A DNA stretch of 64,000 bases, taken from positions 28,585,466-28,649,465 of the forward strand of contig OX393577.1 of assembly GCA_947652605.1 (NCBI GenBank). The letters run 5' to 3'. Source of the DNA: Elmis aenea. Its lineage: Eukaryota > Arthropoda > Insecta > Coleoptera > Elmidae. Positions 12,326 through 24,011 of the stretch are shown in pieces. A program made the position numbers and the translations under genes. Under the pieces are notes generated by a model. It was not told the DNA's origin and made no database searches. It saw only the letters and a list, made by a program, of their open reading frames with translations. Every line of letters begins with the position of its first letter. The stretch's first letter is position 1.

Positions 12326-15300
12326 GTATGATGTATTATACAATCACGATATTCATTTGTTAATACATATGGCTTTGATTCTAAAATAAATGTATCATAT
12401 TTTTTTAAATTAAAACAAAGCAGCATATCATTAAATTGGTATTTCATGAATTATAAAAAAATACTATTATTAAAAATAATTTAATAATATTGCATTTAGT
12501 TATGTGTTATTGGTATCAATATTTTCATATTCAATAACATCTTATCAGTAACTGGCACGCCCTTTCCTTTGCACCATAGCAAAAAACAGAATTTTTATAA
12601 TTAATTTAATTTTTAATAAACAAGTGAACCAATACACAATTTTGCTTCACTGTACTGATATTTCAGCTGCGCTACAAAGTTTTCTGTTAACGAAACAACG
12701 CAAACTATTTTGTAAATTAATTTAAGTAATTATAAAATATAAATACACAATGTCTAGTCTAGATAAAGCAAATAGCTTTTACATTTGTTTACTTTTAAAT
12801 TTTAATCAAGTAACTTTTAGTGTTTTCAATAAATAATTATTCAAATTGTATTTGTAAAAGATTAATTAGGCGTCACAAAATTACATATGTTTTTCGTTCA
12901 TAGTCAATGTTAAAATATTGGGAGCAAGGTGATTTAAATGAACAAAAAAGAAGCTAAATGTTGAATTTTAATGATCAAATTGGGTTTGTGTACGGCAGTG
13001 TACTTTATTTTAAATTTTTTGCTGTACCTTAGTAATAATTAAGAGTTGTAAAAAGCAGTATTTATCGTGTAATGGTACCTCATTACAATAAGTTGACGCT
13101 AACTGTTGCATAAAAAATATTCTATCTGATAAAAATGTAATAAAAAAAAGCCAAAATACTCACTCGCTTACACATAATAAAAATAATCACTCAAATTTAA
13201 CTTAATAAATTCAACTTTCTAAAGTTATCATCAGCCTCCAGTCGGGATCAGTTTTCATTGCATAGTAAATAACAACTGAAACGGCTTTCGGACCCATACC
13301 AAGTTAATTCTAGTAATCAGTGTCTGATTGACACTACAATAATACGAATTAGCTATCAGAAGTATCCACCCGCTTTCCAATTATAAAATAGTGGGTAATT
13401 ATTGATGCAGATGCTTTAAAAGAATTTGTAGCCTCCAGCCTACACCGATATGGGTAAAATGATCTGTCAGAATTGGCGCAACCATTACGAAAAACCGATA
13501 GATGAAATCTGAGTAGGCATATAATGAAGTGAAGTTATATTAATGACGACTTACCTATGTGGTTATGAAATTTACTTATGTGGATAAAGTACTTATGGCA
13601 CCAAAAACTTATTGCTGAATTTATATTACAAAATGTGAATAGAATAAAATTCATTATTTAATTGTTACAATATTTTAACAAATTCATACGGTGTTGCTGT
13701 TGGATTAAAACACGTTTAGGTATTTCGTTGTCCATGTTAGGTCCAATGACTTTGCCTAAAACATATTTATGTCAAGTTCATTTGTTCTCTGGTGAGTCTG
13801 GTGTATACTGACGTGCAATTTAACACAGCAGTAATAAAGGAAGAACTGAAATTTTAAAATACAAATAATTTGCTTGTCGACAGGTGAATTTCGTGCACTA
13901 TTGTAAATTGTATAAAACGTTCTATACCACTTTGTATCATAACAATATTAATTTCATGATAACGCATAACTGCGACGGTTATGTGGCTAAACAATACACA
14001 AAGTGACTAAAACAGTATCAAAAAATTATTTAAAATGATTTTTAATTGTAGACCTAGAGTATCCTTATGTTTCCAATAATTTTTGTTATTGGAGTGCAAT
14101 AATACGCAGAGGTATAAAGACTATTTTTATAACCCGAATCATACAACCACTGAAGCGTAAACTTAGATTAAAATTATATTTATGAATTCTAAGCTCTTTT
14201 AAAAAGAAGTTGTTTGCCAAAGTATTTTTTATGACATTTATTTGATTATAAAAAAGTTTAATGTAAAAGGGCGTTTGTGTATGTTCCAAGTATTCATAAT
14301 TTTTGTAAAAGCTTAATTACGAGACCTCAAAAAAGTTCTTTTGAAATGTTTGCCAAGATAATGAATTGTTTAGTGAACACGATAACAATTAGATTTAATG
14401 TAGGTACTGACAATTTTTTAAAACTTGATATTAATTTTTTTTTTTTTTTTAGAAACTATAATAGTTATATTTTGTTGTTACACAGTTTGGTTTCTGTTTT
14501 TATCAATAGTTTATTCATTACTTCGTTCTGATATCTTGTATTTAATTTTTGAATGACTATGTGCTGTGAATTCAGTGAAACTCGGTTCCACAAATTTGTG
14601 AATGCTAGAACTTTCCATATCGCAACAAAACATAAAATTATCTACTTAACGCCAATCTTATAAGTAATCGTAACGAATTACGCAAATCATTAACAAATAA
14701 CAAGATCATGACTTCTATATTAAAACAAAAACAGATTCGCGTGGGATGCTGTGACTAAATATAATCACTATACCTACGTATCATATTCCTATCCTTGTTT
14801 AGATAATCTGGAGTGTATGTGTCGAACAAAGAAGAAATATTGCATAATAGTTATATGCATTTATGATAATGATACTATTTTTGCGCAATCAGTGGGTGTT
14901 TGTTATATTTATATGTTTTATCAATTTTATTGCTTTCTGATTAGACTTGTGCTGTTTAGAACGTCAATCCTACGTCATGATATGGATGACCTAGACCCTT
15001 TTATACGTATTCAAACAATTCTTGTCATCTTTCAATGTCCATGTCGGTACATTACATGGGTATTGTATAATTAAAAAATCTTTGTAGTAAGTTTTCAACA
15101 CCGATCATTATTCAAGTACACCTTCATGTACAAGAAGTGGTGTGGCACAAACAGTTTATTGATTAAATTAAGTTTAGCGAAATATATCATAAACAATGGG
15201 CAATGTGATTAATTAATTATATGTTGACATTGTGGAGTCAGCGGTTTATGCTTCACTTTAACTTTTTTTCGGGTATTTGCTAAAATGAAAAAAAAAGACC

Positions 15301-17277
15301 AACAGGGGAATACAAAATCTTAAAGAAGTTAAATATTTTTGTGTAGTGCGAAAATAACCAAATTAGGGCAAATGATAAAAAGCATTGTCCCAATTTCTTG
15401 GGATTACATGAACACCTCTCTTGTTAGTAACAAAAAAAAGAGTGAAATTACCAAAACTGCAGTATGTTTAAGATGTTCTATCACTTTCGATTTCTAAGTC
15501 GTTAAAAAAGTACTTCTTATTTATTTTATTATTATAAGATACTATAACAATTAATTAAGGTTTTTATGTATTTTTTTTAAATCAAAATATGTTTTGGTTA
15601 ATAATAATAAAATTATTCTAAAATATAAACAACTTTCGACAGTTTTTAATTTTTCTTTAGTGTGTAGAAAATAAAAATATTAGGTAGGTCATGTGAACAT
15701 AAAAACAAAATATAAACTATATTCACCTAATCGACAAAAGGTTGTTTATAGTTACTCAAATACTTAAATTAATGAAAATCATAAAAATTTATCGATTCAT
15801 GATGAAAACAAATGTTTTAAAACATTGTGATACGATTATGTATTACAGTAATAGTATAAATAATCAAAACTAAATAACACCCAAGTTTTCTAATACATGA
15901 CTGCAATTTTCTGTGTATTTCAGTTATGGCCCTCCTAAAACTTTATTGTTCAAGTTTTTAATTAGGTACCTATGTATATGTAGATAATAAGTTTTCTAAT
16001 TTTTCGATATCATTCTGTTTCTGTTAATCCTGATTGATATGTCAAAACATATTTGAGCAAAGATAATTTGGGTAATTTAGGAGACCATTAATTTGGTCAT
16101 TGGTGCCTCTCCAACAGTTAATTGTTAAAATTAAAATTTTGCTATTGACAGTTATGTTAAAAACCGATATTGTAATAAACAACTGCTAATCAATAAGGTA
16201 AATCTTGTTTATATTTTGTTTGTTTTATCAAACTACAAGAGAACCATAGTAATATTAATTTTACTCAGTTGGTCATAATTTCGTGTAAGTGTGCAAATCT
16301 GGGATTATTAAGTTTGGATGTTGGCAGACGCAAATTTTGTGTAACAAAACGATACACTGCACTGCTATTGTAGGTACCTGTCACAAATTTGCTAGTAACA
16401 ATAACAAAAAAAAACATTTTGCAATGGATATAGCAACAGATGTTTGTTAAAAAAATTTACTAACTATATATTTTTATTCTTAGCCTACATTAATGCAAAT
16501 AATAGTTTCAGATAAACCAAATTCTTACAAATGTAGCACTAATCGAGTTATCCACCTCATTTGTTTCTCCCACCACCTAGTATTTTTTTCTTAAACGCTG
16601 TGTTATTCTTTTCATCGCTTATTAGTAAATTTTCTAACGTATTATATTCACCTGTTGATTAAATTGCAGAACTAAGTAATAAAATAAGCATGGGGAAGTA
16701 CCCAAAAATTAAAAAGACTAATAAATATTACAACACCTCCATTTTACCCTCTACAATAAACGACTTAACTCGGCAATAATTTTATGCAGTGAAAAACACT
16801 TCCGAGCTGCTAATGCTAGCTAAACTTTAAAGTTCATAAGGTCACGTTATGACGTCAATGTCCCATATTATTGATACTAAATGCTTACAGATTTGACGAG
16901 TATCAAATCATTCTTATATTTAGGTCTATTACTTGAGAGCGGCTACATATAGGATGACAGACAATTATACTAAATCTGGTTGATTAAGTGGGTGGTGAAT
17001 TATTTTATAGATTTGACCAACAGGTCAATTGATATCCTAATACACAATTAAAGCATTTTCTAATGTGCGTACTATAAATTGTCAAAATCGTCTTAAATAT
17101 TAGTCACCGTGACTAATTTACCTATTAAATTTCCTTATACAGTTTCGTTTTCCTTTGCTTAAAAAAACTATTGAGGTTAGTATTAAGTAATAAAATGTTT
17201 AATTTATTATATACGGAAGGACATCTTTGTTGCATAATGATATGACTACGCACATATAATAAAAGATTAAATACTAC
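12326..17277. other. Long AT-rich stretch without recognised genes
   Basis: About 5 kb with no recognisable coding region. The longest open frame (14751-15074, +) depends on a GTG start and looks random. A perfect TGACGTCA octamer is noted separately. Confidence 0.5.
16850..16857. promoter_or_regulatory. CRE-like octamer TGACGTCA
   Basis: This is a perfect palindromic CREB/ATF-type site. With no gene attached and one such octamer expected by chance every several tens of kb, function is only a possibility. Confidence 0.15.
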
Positions 17278-17505
17278 GTTGACAATAGGGATTGTAATAC
17301 CGGTAAACCGGTTTACCGGTTTACCGGTAAATCGCAAAAAATACTCTTCAAATTTTACCGGTAATTTGCCAGTTTTTTACCGGTAATTCCGGTAATTTTA
17401 CAATATCTTTCTAATCATGATAAAAATCTAAATCAAATAATCGAAAAAAAATTGACGTATTTTCAAAGAGAAAAAATAAGGGGAAAGCATACAAATGGCA
17501 TATGA

Positions 17506-17667
17506 TTGTTTGATTGTTTACTCACTACTCGACCAACAAGTGTAGTAGAATCCGAAAAAGCTTTTTCCGCGGCTGGATTATTTTGTACAAAAATTAGGTC
17601 GCAATTAGGAGACGATAGTTAAGATAAATTATATTTTCTACGTGGTTATTTTTTAAGAAAAGTTTAA
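17506..17667 (+). pseudogene. hAT transposase C-terminal fragment
   Basis: The frame reads TSVVESEKAFSAAGLFCTK, then IRSQLGDDS, a stop, then DKLYFLRGYF and a terminal stop. This is the conserved dimerisation region of BED-finger hAT transposases, where an S-E-(R/K)-x-F-S-A-A-G core is followed by an R-x-L helix and a C-terminal FLR motif. One in-frame TAA interrupts it near 17624, and an upstream TGA at 17503 closes the frame. The DDE core and the BED finger are absent, so the protein is dead. Strand and identity are well supported by the motif order. Confidence 0.85.
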
Positions 17668-17948
17668 AATAAAAAATATTGTTAATAGTTTGACAACATA
17701 GGTATATTATGTTAAATCATTTTATATTTTATGTTCAGAATAATTTTATTTTCATGTTTTTTTTGTAATGCTGGATTATATTTTTTGTAATATTTTTATT
17801 TTATATATTATATATAGTCATTTTATATAGTGTTATATTAATATTACATAAAAATATACTCCTATTAGATACGTTAATGGCTGTTAACTAATATATTGTA
17901 TGAAACTAATTGGAATAGTTTAGGCTTCAATGTATATAAATATATTTA

Positions 17949-18058
17949 TTTTTAATATGGTTTTCGGAGTTTATCCGGGTAATATTTAAATTGGCTCGAC
18001 GTTTCGGCAAGCTCTCACTATAGGGGAGACGCGGATAAACTCCGAAAACTACATTAAA
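17949..18058. repeat. Nested short inverted repeat inside the hAT element
   Basis: The arms gttttcggagtttatccg (17960-17977) and its perfect complement (18032-18049) enclose about 54 bp. Weaker pairing of tttttaat extends outward. The loop contains ctcgacgtttcggcaagctc, which on the minus strand gives a CGAAACGTC string resembling the core of hammerhead-like motifs in some Penelope-like and related retroelements. That resemblance is partial. Confidence 0.6.
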
Positions 18059-18299
18059 AATGTTAGTAACCGCAAAAAATCTAAAAAGAAACAGTATAAT
18101 ATAAATATATATAATAATATGATTTACCGGTAAATTACCGGTAAACCGGTTTTGATTGACAGTTTTACCGAATTACCGGTAATTCAAAAAGTCGGTAAAT
18201 TTACAATCCCTAGTTGACAATAACTGGTTATTACAATCAAATGCTGTTGCTGAAAATAAATAAATATAAGAATACATAAAAACTCCGCCTACGATATCT

Positions 18300-18365
18300 G
18301 ATGGGTGGATTGAGTAGCTCATCGGTCGTTGTCGGTTTCAAGCCCGAATAAGGTAGAAGGGTTGA
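18300..18365 (+). other. tRNA-promoter-like sequence (possible SINE head)
   Basis: A TAGCTCATCGGT string resembles a pol III A box, and GGTTTCAAGCC, 7 bases further on, resembles a B box. The spacing is far shorter than in a tRNA, so this is not a tRNA gene. It could be a deleted tRNA-derived SINE head, or chance sequence at the 5' side of the LINE fragment that follows. Confidence 0.25.
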
Positions 18366-18483
18366 AGGAAAATGCTATAAACTGAAGCTCCGTAAAAACA
18401 AATGTATTGCTTCGGAACTGCACAGAACCAGACGAATATAGTGAGACAAAGAAAAAAAGATAATATGGAAAACGAATTATACT

Positions 18484-18663
18484 AGAGTGATCACAAGTTG
18501 GAATCTAAGAGACCTAGAAATAATCATGGAGAGGGAAAGCAATATGAAAGAAATATGCGCGCTCACAGAGACAAAGAAAAAGGGAAAAGACGCGAGGCAA
18601 TACAATTCCTATACTTTGATACATAGTGGTGTAAACAAAGACAAAAGGGCGAAAGAGAGGATG
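18484..18663 (+). pseudogene. LINE APE-endonuclease N-terminal fragment
   Basis: The frame begins ITSWNLRDL and continues through EICALTETKKKGK, then YTLIHSGVNKDKRAKER. The pattern S/T-W-N-x-R near the start, a L-x-E-T-K-K-K-G-K block and an I-x-S-G-V-x-K-x-x-R-A-K block is that of the apurinic-type endonuclease at the N-terminus of many insect LINE ORF2 proteins. The E of the ETK motif is a catalytic residue in this fold. Similarity ends near 18660, where the frame drifts into unrelated sequence and a stop, so only about 60 codons survive. It may belong to the same family as the reverse-transcriptase fragment on the opposite strand at 20.3-22.1 kb, but the two do not overlap, so this cannot be shown here. 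Confidence 0.7.
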
Positions 18664-18680
18664 CCTTACAACATTAACTA

Positions 18681-20330
18681 GGTCTAGAAATATTTTGGTT
18701 TAATTTACGTATTATACTACACGTTTATTTGAGAACTATTCACTTTCCGATTTAAAATTGATATCACTTGCCACTAATCGATTACGCTCCAATAACGTAG
18801 ATATATGCATTACAAAAACAAGTTACAATAATCATCACTTGCTTATATAACAATTATTTGCTTTTGTACTTTTTTCAGTGTCCAAAAACAAATCAAAAAG
18901 GTTTTAATAAATTACACAATTATAAAGGATCTTCGGTTCCTTAAAAATTTTAACAGCACGTACATTTGTTTGCAATTATATAATAATTTATACCGATCGG
19001 ATATTGATTAGCGCAATATAATCGTTTGAAAATTTATAAGAACCAACCATTAGCAAAACGTAATCTACCATATGGTTGTCCATAGTATAATGCTCTTGGT
19101 GAACGCACCAGTTAATCACCTCGTAATAATTATTCGCTAAATTAGCAGTCCAATCATCAGCCCGTAACAATAAGTATACATTTTTGATGAAGTTGTTATC
19201 TATTGTAAAATAATAGTTAATTTATCGGACACTCATTCAGTAATGCTTCAGTTGGCCAACATGAATTTTCATTTATGTTGCTAATGATGTACCTTTTCAT
19301 ATGTTTCCTTTATCTATACGAGTTTATTATATTGGATAATTAAATATAAAATGATACAATACAAAGAATAGCCGATTTGTTTGACAAATACCGTGCAGTT
19401 CCCACGCCATAACAGTTTAAGTTAGAAGTTTATCGAAAAACCATCTTGCACAATATTAAAAAAAAAAACTACTGAATCTAAAAGATTTGACAAATATTAC
19501 AACAAGAGGGTAATAAACAATAAGAGGCTGGTTAATGTTTCATTAATTCCACCCACGCACATCTAATTAATTTAAAGATATCTCTGGTTAATGAACCATC
19601 AGATGGGAAAAACAACTATTTCCTGTAACAAGCCCAAGTTCCTGCCGAAATATTTTGCATACAATTTTACTAATATCCTATTGATAAGACCGGTTCAAGT
19701 ATTTATGCATACATAGCATTCCCAAAATCAACGAATTAGATCACTACTTTATTGCTCAAAATGCAGCTGGGAAAATTCTAGAATAGTTCATTTGCTTTAA
19801 GACTAAACTTGTTTTACTTAAGCATAACGCTGACCTCAGTTTCCTGGTAGTACTGTCATTAAAATTTTAATAAAAGTCCAACACAAGTTTTACTACACAA
19901 AAAAATACAAAAAATATACAACTTTACATATGTTATTGTGATATGACTGTGATGATGTCACATTTACCGTAAGACATTGTTGTCATTTAAAACACATTAA
20001 TTTTAGAAGATTTTTATAATCTAATTAGTAGCTAGTTAGTTAAGATCAATAAATTTGTTCTAACAGTGCATTTCGTTCATGTTTTGATACATTAAACCGA
20101 GCGATAGTTCTTGCGTTTGTTCATGTACTGTTTTTACCGTCCACAAACAAGTTTATGAATTGATCAGTTAACTGCCGACTAACTGTCCGATGAACCATCA
20201 AAGACGACGCCCCAGAACGTTATCGTACTGCGCATACTGACCATTCATCGGATCGTAAATGTTTAACTAAAAACTTTGAGTTTATAACTTTTATAGTTGC
20301 GTTATAATTTCGTTTTTAGAATATACAGAA
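18681..20330. other. Mostly non-coding stretch
   Basis: No element boundaries were identified apart from an imperfect inverted repeat with core ccgatgaa/ttcatcgg near 20186-20252. One unrecognised open frame on the minus strand (18988-19220) is listed separately. Confidence 0.45.
18988..19220 (-). other. Unrecognised open frame, possible exon
   Basis: A 75-80 codon minus-strand frame has balanced composition (segments RADDWTANLANNYYEV, INWCVHQEHYTMDNHM) unlike the low-complexity frames around it. Reading minus, a potential splice acceptor (attattttacaatag) lies just upstream, and a possible GT donor lies in MVG|GTT. I do not recognise the protein. It could be a host exon, an old transposon fragment, or chance. 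Confidence 0.2.
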
Positions 20331-20344
20331 GAGATCTTTTTACA

Positions 20345-20984
20345 GGCCGTTTAGGCCCACAGCTCCGTGGTTTTCTTCAACTCTTCTTTATTTTTGACTT
20401 TAGTCTTCCAATCTCTTATACCCTTTTCTTTAAAGTCTGATAGCATTGCTTATCTCCACCGTCTTCTCAGTTGACCTTTCTTCTTCTTCTAATTTGGTGT
20501 TTTCCAGGCTATAATTTTTGGTGTTCGTCCATCTGCCATTCTTTCGATATGACCCGCTACTGTAATCTTTTCGCTTTTATTACTAAGTCACTTGCTGGTC
20601 CCTTGTTTATCTCATAAATTTCCCTGTTTGTTCTTCCCTCATATCCTTGTTCTGTTTTCCTTTCTCCCAAAACTCTTTTAAATATTTTCCTCTCCCATCT
20701 CTGCAATGTTTTCTGTGTTTTCTTATTCAGTATCCAAGTTTCGCAGGCATATAGTGCTGTTGGACGCTACTGTTTTGTAAAGGCGGAATTTAGCATCTCT
20801 AGATAGCTTTCGCCCTTAGTAGTTTGTTCAAGGCTCCGGCACATTTATTTGCTTTTGTTAATTTCGCCTCTATTTGTTTTTCTTCCCCAGAGTTTTTCGT
20901 TATTCTGGCACCCAGATAGCCAAACTCGTCCACTTCTTCCGCCTCATTTTTCCCAATGTCGCTGTTATTTCTAGGATTGCATTC
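20345..20984 (-). pseudogene. LINE ORF2 C-terminal part, downstream of the MITE split
   Basis: Reading the minus strand from the MITE outward, the frame gives VDEFGYLGARITKNSGEEKQ, then IEAKLTKANKCAGALNKLL. After frameshifts comes a C-terminal block with GHIERMADGRTPK, then LRRRW and DFKEKGIRDW. The FxYLG motif, the helical thumb region and a terminal GHxxRMxxxRxPK...RRxW block follow the reverse-transcriptase domain in many insect LINEs. Several stops and frameshifts show that it is dead. It joins the RT part at 21367-22100 once the 382-bp insertion is discounted, and the 8-bp duplication marks the junction. Confidence 0.75.
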
Positions 20985-21366
20985 GGTAATTTATGCTTGT
21001 TGGAGACCAGCGCGGCTGTCAGGTATTAACGCTATGTTCTCGTGTTTAAACGCTACGTTCACATGTAAGCGTTTGGGCGTAAAACTCATTATAAAGGTTT
21101 TTGCAATCCATTAAAAATTACAATTAAAAATACTTTCACCTACTTTTAACCTCATCCTCGTTCGCTTGGACAATAATTAAGGGTCAGGTTAAAGGTTGGT
21201 TAAGGTTTTCTGTTTTTTAAATGCATAGGATAAATTAAATGTAGGCCAACGGCCATACATGTGTAATGGGTCACAACATTCATAAATACTTTTACGCACA
21301 AACGCTTACAAGTGAACACAGTGTTCATATGACAGCACCGCCGGTCTCCAACAAGCATAAATTACC
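20985..21366. mobile_element. 382-bp MITE inserted in the LINE, 8-bp duplication
   Basis: The ends GGTAATTTATGCTTGTTGGA and its complement are near-perfect for about 26 bp, and pairing continues less well further in. The element is flanked by perfect copies of ttgcattc (20977-20984 and 21367-21374). An 8-bp duplication suggests hAT or a superfamily of similar target length. The host LINE frame reads continuously across the duplication, which confirms the boundaries. Both subterminal regions contain related gtgttcac/cttgtaagcgtttg segments. Confidence 0.88.
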
Positions 21367-22100
21367 TTGCATTCTGCTGACCTCCTCCAATAGACATAAC
21401 TTTACATTTCTTCTGATTTAATTGCAACCCCATCTTAAAAACCTCCTCCACCAATCTGTTTGTCGCGTGTTCTAATTCCTTTATATTTCTAGCTATAATG
21501 GCGAGGTCGTCTGCATATCCCACTATTTGATGGCTCTTGTACATTATATCTCCTTCCCAGTTCAGACAGCTGCTTCTATTTCTAGTGCTATGTTGAACAG
21601 TAAACTTGAAAGGGGATTCCCTTGACTTAATCCAATTCTCACTATGAAGTTTTCTGATGTTTGGCCTCTCCCCTTTTGCTTTTTGTTGTTTTTAGAGTCA
21701 TATTAATTAACACTGCTTGCCTGAAACTCTTTCATACTTTCCATCAATTTTTTCCTTTTTATTGAATCGTACGCCTTTTTGAAGTCGATAAAGAGCACCA
21801 CTGCAGGAATGTTGTTTTCATATCATGTCATTAGCGTTTCCTTCATAGTAAAAATCTGATCTATCGTTCCTCTCCCTTTTCTAAAACCTGCCTGATATTC
21901 TCCCAATACTGGCCAACTATGGCTTCTAGTCTTTTTTTAATCACAGTCGCTACTATTTTATATGTTACATCTAATAGAGATACCTATGCCCCTATAGTTA
22001 CTACATGTCGTCTCATCTTCATTTTTTAATATGGGGTTTATAGTGGCATTTTCCCAACTTTTTGGCAGTTGTTCTTCTTGCCAGATTTTCCATACTAAGA
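21367..22100 (-). pseudogene. LINE reverse-transcriptase domain, 5'-truncated
   Basis: On the minus strand the motifs appear in the usual RT order. NYRGIGIS (about 22000) comes first, then GEYQAGFRKGRGTIDQIF (about 21855-21905), VLFIDFKKAYDSIKR (about 21765-21800) and GLSQGNPLSSLLFNIALE (about 21590-21645). The catalytic YADD follows at 21506-21517 within QIVGYADDLAIIA, and GLQLNQKKCKVMS after it. These are RT palm and finger motifs of a non-LTR retrotransposon with an apurinic-type endonuclease. Several in-frame stops and small shifts make it a pseudogene. The LINE begins abruptly near 22100, as expected for 5' truncation during target-primed reverse transcription. The clade (RTE-like or Jockey-like) was not resolved. 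Confidence 0.9.
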
Positions 22101-23139
22101 GATATATCTGGTTGTAAAATAGTAATTAAAAAAAGTCAAAGCCACGAAAAGCAAATGCAGTTCAAAATTTAATTAACTTAAAAAAAAATACAAATTTATT
22201 TAGTATACACAATACACATATTCGTGCAACTTGTGGGAGGAGGCAAGCAAATTTAATTAAAAACATTAATGTAATAATGAAATTATATCATAGTGGTTTT
22301 CCCCATAGAACATTAATAATCTGCTATTTTTATCACAAAATGTATCACAGTAAACTAAAAATGTAATAAAGCACACAAAAAATTCATAATGAACCCTCGC
22401 TGCTTAAACTGCTTTATTGACTGCCAATAAATGAAATTATATGCGCTCATAAGAACCACCACCAACAAAAATTTAAAAAAATGAAGTGAAGGAAAACAAA
22501 AAGTATATGATTAACATAAAAAAACTCATTGTATGCATGAAAAGGGCAACAATAAAATCCAAAATTTACTCCAATATACGTTTTCTCCAAGTCGGATGAA
22601 AAAAAAGCTTTAAATAAAGTATGTTTTATTAGTAGGCATTAATAACCTAAAAATTCGGTAAAAAACGCTTTTATCCATCGCATTAATTTAATAGAAACGG
22701 AAGTTAGTAAAGTATTACCATTATGCATTTCCTTAATGGATTTTATTTTAAAATTAGTTTTGTTAATAGATTTCGTCACATCCTCGACTAAAAGAATGGA
22801 AAATTTAAACGTCAATAAAAATCACTTTTAGTAAAAGTTGTAATGAAATCAGGTAAAGTTAGCCAATGCTTATGGAAATTGTATTAACATTAAAACATAT
22901 CATATCCTCATATACAACAAAATGGGTTTGAATGCATTGTTAACATATAATATCAAATAATATCAGAGGCTATTAATCTGTTCAGTTACAAGATTTGAAT
23001 AGAAGAATTGTCACCCATCGGCATTGGTAGTAATTTACATCTGTGTAAAAACTGTGCAATAAATATGTTTTGTAATTTTATTCTCTTAAAAATAAAAACA
23101 ACGTGAAATTATCATGAGAGGAAACGAAAAGACATTATA
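22101..23139. other. AT-rich non-coding stretch
   Basis: No gene, element end or RNA was recognised. Confidence 0.55.
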
Positions 23140-23252
23140 TAGGGGAAAGGACCCTATATTATATTGGACCACGTAAGAAAAAATAGCTGCAAAGTAATAA
23201 TCTGGCAAAATAAAATCAGAAAAAATCTTAATAAACATATTTAAGTTGTTAA

Positions 23253-23560
23253 CACGTTCACTGCCACTGACTCGAGGTTTGAGTCATGGCGGTCGATCAT
23301 TAGGAGCCAATGACTAGACATTTGAGTCACGGACATATCTGTACTAAATGTTCTAGTATTTTGTTGGCCGTTGTGAGCCTACTTTACGATTTTACTGGCT
23401 TGTAGGGAAAGGTGAACCTCAACTTTTCCTGGTGTCGGTTTTTAAAATTTGTTTTGGTAAGCAGTTACAGTTTTAATAAAATATACTAAACATTAAATAT
23501 TTCAATAAAACGCGTTGGCCTCTGAGGGTCGGCACAAAATTTTGGTTGGCAGTGAACGTG
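23253..23560. mobile_element. piggyBac-type MITE nested in the pogo-like element
   Basis: The 308-bp insert starts CACGTTCACTGCCA and ends TGGCAGTGAACGTG, perfect inverted repeats. It is flanked by TTAA on both sides (23249-23252 and 23561-23564). The TTAA target and the CACGTTCACTGCC-type terminus are diagnostic of piggyBac-like elements. An internal imperfect repeat involves actcgaggtttgagtcat. No coding capacity. Confidence 0.88.
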
Positions 23561-23828
23561 TTAATAAGCAGTTAAGCTTATCAAATAAACTAGAATCTTT
23601 TCCAAATAGTAGCAAAAAAATGTTATAAAAATAACCTTATTGGTCCACTTTAGGAAATAGGTATCTTAATTTGGACCATCCATCTCCTAAATTGGACCAG
23701 GTCTGTTTTTCATTATTTTTAATGAAAAACAACTATTTATTAAAAAAGAAAGAATGAACTGTACTCCAAAAAATATTCACTATTATTACAACACAAAAAT
23801 ATTGAAATAACCAAAAACGATCAATCAT

Positions 23829-24011
23829 TCAGTCAGATTGGCAATTTACACATTCATAGTTGTTGTGCCGCACATTAGCACACTTTCAATGGGCCCAGTT
23901 TTTGCAAGAAACGCATTGAATCCACTCTTCTCCTGAAAGTGATTGTGAAAATGGTGATAAACATACAATGCAACAACAATCTTCATCTTCAGATTCACTT
24001 GAAGAATCTTT
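23829..24011 (-). pseudogene. Transposase C-terminal PHD-like zinc finger relic
   Basis: The minus-strand frame reads an acidic serine-rich lead (DSSSESEDEDCCC), then IVCLSPF, GEEWIQCVSCKNWAH, a stop, KCANVRHNNYECVNCQSD and a terminal stop. The spacing C-x2-C, W-x2-C-x2-C, W-A-H-x2-C, Y-x-C-x2-C is a PHD-like finger. Fingers of this kind close the transposases of many insect pogo/Tigger-type elements. One TGA sits immediately after the histidine. The rest of the transposase is gone. Position inside a TA-flanked element with pogo-like ends supports the assignment. Confidence 0.75.

Larger units (their letters stand above)
17286..18212 (+). mobile_element. hAT element with CCGGT-rich ends and transposase relic
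   Basis: The 927-bp element has 12-bp terminal inverted repeats, TAGGGATTGTAA and TTACAATCCCTA, and a perfect 8-bp target duplication gttgacaa (17278-17285 and 18213-18220). Both subterminal regions contain many ACCGGT/AACCGG copies, probably transposase binding sites by analogy with other hAT elements. The interior keeps a hAT transposase C-terminus and a separate nested inverted repeat near 17949-18058. The element is clearly non-autonomous. Confidence 0.9.

Noticed and set aside
14751..15074. 107-codon plus-strand open frame
   Set aside because: It needs a GTG start, is rich in Y, I, F and C as AT-rich spacer translates, and shows no motif or codon-like bias.
18300..18365. tRNA gene
   Set aside because: A- and B-box-like strings are only 7 bases apart and no cloverleaf can be drawn.
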